This document shows, piece after piece, positions 63,051 to 64,000 of a stretch of DNA of 64,000 nucleotides (position 1 is its first letter; the number at the start of each line of letters is the position of its first letter). The notes under the pieces were generated by a model. That model was not told the DNA's origin. It saw only the letters and a list, made by a program, of their open reading frames with translations, and made no database searches. A program made the translations under genes and the position numbers. Origin of the DNA: Planctomycetia bacterium (lineage in GTDB: Bacteria; Planctomycetota; Planctomycetia; Gemmatales; HRBIN36); the NCBI GenBank assembly GCA_016795155.1, contig JAEUIE010000016.1:18702-82701 (forward strand), written 5' to 3'.

Positions 63051-63493
63051 TGTCAAACAGGACATCCTGACGGGATAAACTTGCGGATGACAAGGATTTT
63101 CCACGCACCGAGAAGATCCCGCCTAAGTTGCAGAAATCGTGGGGTAAGGGCACGTTTGTGATTGCCCGGCCCCGCGATGTCGATGCGATCATGAAAAAGG
63201 TGCCACTCGGTAAGACGATCACCATCAAGGATATCTGCCAGAAGCTGGCCCGCAAATACAAGGTGGATGTAGCCTGCCCAATCACCACCGGCATCTTTGC
63301 GTGGATCGCCGCCCATGCCGCTGAGGAAGCCGCCGCTGCTGGTGAAACGGATATCACCCCTTACTGGCGAACGCTGAAGGGGGACAGCGAGATCAATCCG
63401 AAATACCCCGGCGGCGTGGAGCGGTGCAAGAAGTTACTGGAAGAAGAAGGGTACCAGGTGGTGGCGAAGGGTAAGCGGTGGCTGGTGGGGTGA
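63051..63493 (+). pseudogene. MGMT-family (alkyltransferase-like) gene with an in-frame stop and a frameshift
   Basis: The 3' part, from 63128, encodes a clear MGMT-family C-terminal domain: VDVACPITTGIFAWIAAHAA and DITPYWRTLKGDSEINPKYPGG. Upstream, starting at ATG 63051, the same family's N-terminal residues can be read as MSNRTS-stop-RDKLADDKDF, PRTEKI. The TGA at 63069-63071 sits where relatives commonly have Trp (TGG), and one base appears missing near 63119-63123 for the frame to join PKLQKSWGKG. Two lesions suggest a decaying gene or sequencing errors. An alternative is translation from the TTG at 63128, giving a shortened 121-residue protein. The intact family is small and of uncertain function. 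Confidence 0.7.
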
Positions 63494-63653
63494 GTTTTTG
63501 AAAATTGATGCGTAATGAACGTGGTCTATTTTTAATATCCTGAATCATACGCGGACTCGATAGTATTTACTCGCTCATTGGCAATGTGTTAACCTAGTGC
63601 GTTGCTTAATGTCACTATCTTTAACTGTAAAAAGTGACTGCTGTGAGACGATT

Positions 63654-64000
63654 ATGAGCAACTCAAACGAATGGAACGAAGAACCTTCCAATCAACTTCA
63701 GCAAACTTTGCAATCTGCGATTCGCGGACAACTGAGGCTGTGTAGACTTAGGCATGAGGAAATCCTGAAATACTGTCATGATGTCTACCTCGTCGATGAT
63801 TGCCCTGAATCTGAAATTCCAACGTTTCAGCAATTCGCTCAAAAGGCATTGGAGCAGATATCTAGAGCATTTTCAGTTCCATTCTTGCGGCGCATATCCT
63901 GCATGTCGGAGGTAGTTGGCGCATTCATTAGGCGAGAACCAGTCGAGGCACTGGCCGCAGAGTTGATCACATGCTTCCTTGGTGCGTGGCTTGCGTTTGC
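63654..64000 (+). CDS. Hypothetical protein, partial at window edge
   Basis: An open frame of 115 codons from ATG 63654 that runs off the right edge. It begins MSNSNEWNEEPSNQLQQTLQ and has helical, charged segments (RLCRLRHEEILKYCHDVYLV) followed by a hydrophobic end (AAELITCFLGAWLAF) that may start a membrane helix. No clear ribosome-binding site is seen, and composition is like that of the neighbouring AT-rich hypothetical. I do not recognise it. Confidence 0.5.
   Translation, partial: MSNSNEWNEEPSNQLQQTLQSAIRGQLRLCRLRHEEILKYCHDVYLVDDCPESEIPTFQQFAQKALEQISRAFSVPFLRRISCMSEVVGAFIRREPVEALAAELITCFLGAWLAF

Noticed and set aside
63069..63071. Stop-codon reassignment (TGA as Trp)
   Set aside because: Several well-defined genes in the window use TGA as their stop (for example the permease-adjacent membrane protein gene and coaE), so a local lesion is more likely.

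Overview
The window looks like a chromosomal segment of a planctomycete, most probably of the Gemmataceae type, though with only moderate GC. The clues are a PVC-type haem-binding dehydrogenase paired with a degenerate SGNH protein, a giant surface protein with the 'LEDRLTPAN' N-terminal motif, a BlaI/M56 regulatory pair, TadE-like pseudopilins, a secreted 3-keto-disaccharide hydrolase-like domain (DUF1080), and many Sec-type signal peptides. No phage, insertion sequence or CRISPR array was seen. All functional names are from motif and family recognition by eye; nothing was searched.

Layout. 1-4.3 kb (minus): a probable operon of aroA, a secreted coiled-coil protein and a glycosyltransferase cut by the window edge. 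4.3-7.9 kb (plus): a BlaI repressor behind a sigma70-like promoter overlapped by two operator palindromes, an M56 (BlaR1-like) protease carrying a periplasmic coiled coil and EF-hands, and a small membrane protein. 7.9-14.4 kb (minus): a frameshifted formaldehyde-activating-enzyme family gene and a ~1960-residue RTX/beta-rich surface protein. 14.7-20.1 kb: RarD, then two TadE pseudopilins and a TadG-like VWA protein with a 57-codon polyproline block. 20.2-26.3 kb (plus): ABC transporter pair, a histidine-containing membrane protein, a cyclophilin with C-terminal membrane helices and two trypsin-like proteases. 26.3-32.3 kb: nadB, a glucuronokinase-like GHMP kinase, DUF1080, a two-FHA protein and an MFS transporter. 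32.3-37.5 kb (minus): PVC haem protein, SGNH protein, a His-rich repeat protein and tRNA-Asp. 37.8-47.6 kb: YifB, a metallo-beta-lactamase-fold hydrolase, an ACP-like small protein, dapA, a D-threonine aldolase-like enzyme, a porin and a P1-nuclease-like protein.

The most interesting region is 47.8-56.9 kb. A compact plus-strand cluster encodes a FabZ-like dehydratase, FabG-like reductase, an extended acyl carrier protein, a second FabZ-like protein, a ketosynthase homologue lacking all three catalytic residues (a chain-length-factor-like partner), an intact ketosynthase, a membrane-anchored alpha/beta hydrolase and a GH3-family acyl-adenylating enzyme; a convergent YbhN/LPG-synthase-type membrane protein overlaps its end. 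With ketoreductase, dehydratases and a KS/KS-beta pair but no enoyl reductase, acyltransferase or phosphopantetheinyl transferase in view, it reads as a stand-alone type II fatty-acid/polyketide system that may make an unsaturated, amide-linked or otherwise conjugated lipid.

57-64 kb carries an RsbW/RsbV-like regulatory pair, a hypothetical protein, a secreted trypsin-like protease, coaE, rho with a long N-terminal extension, a small hypothetical, an MGMT-family gene with two apparent lesions, and a truncated hypothetical at the right edge. Both the Fae gene (homopolymer indel) and the MGMT gene (stop plus one-base indel) should be checked against reads before being called true pseudogenes.
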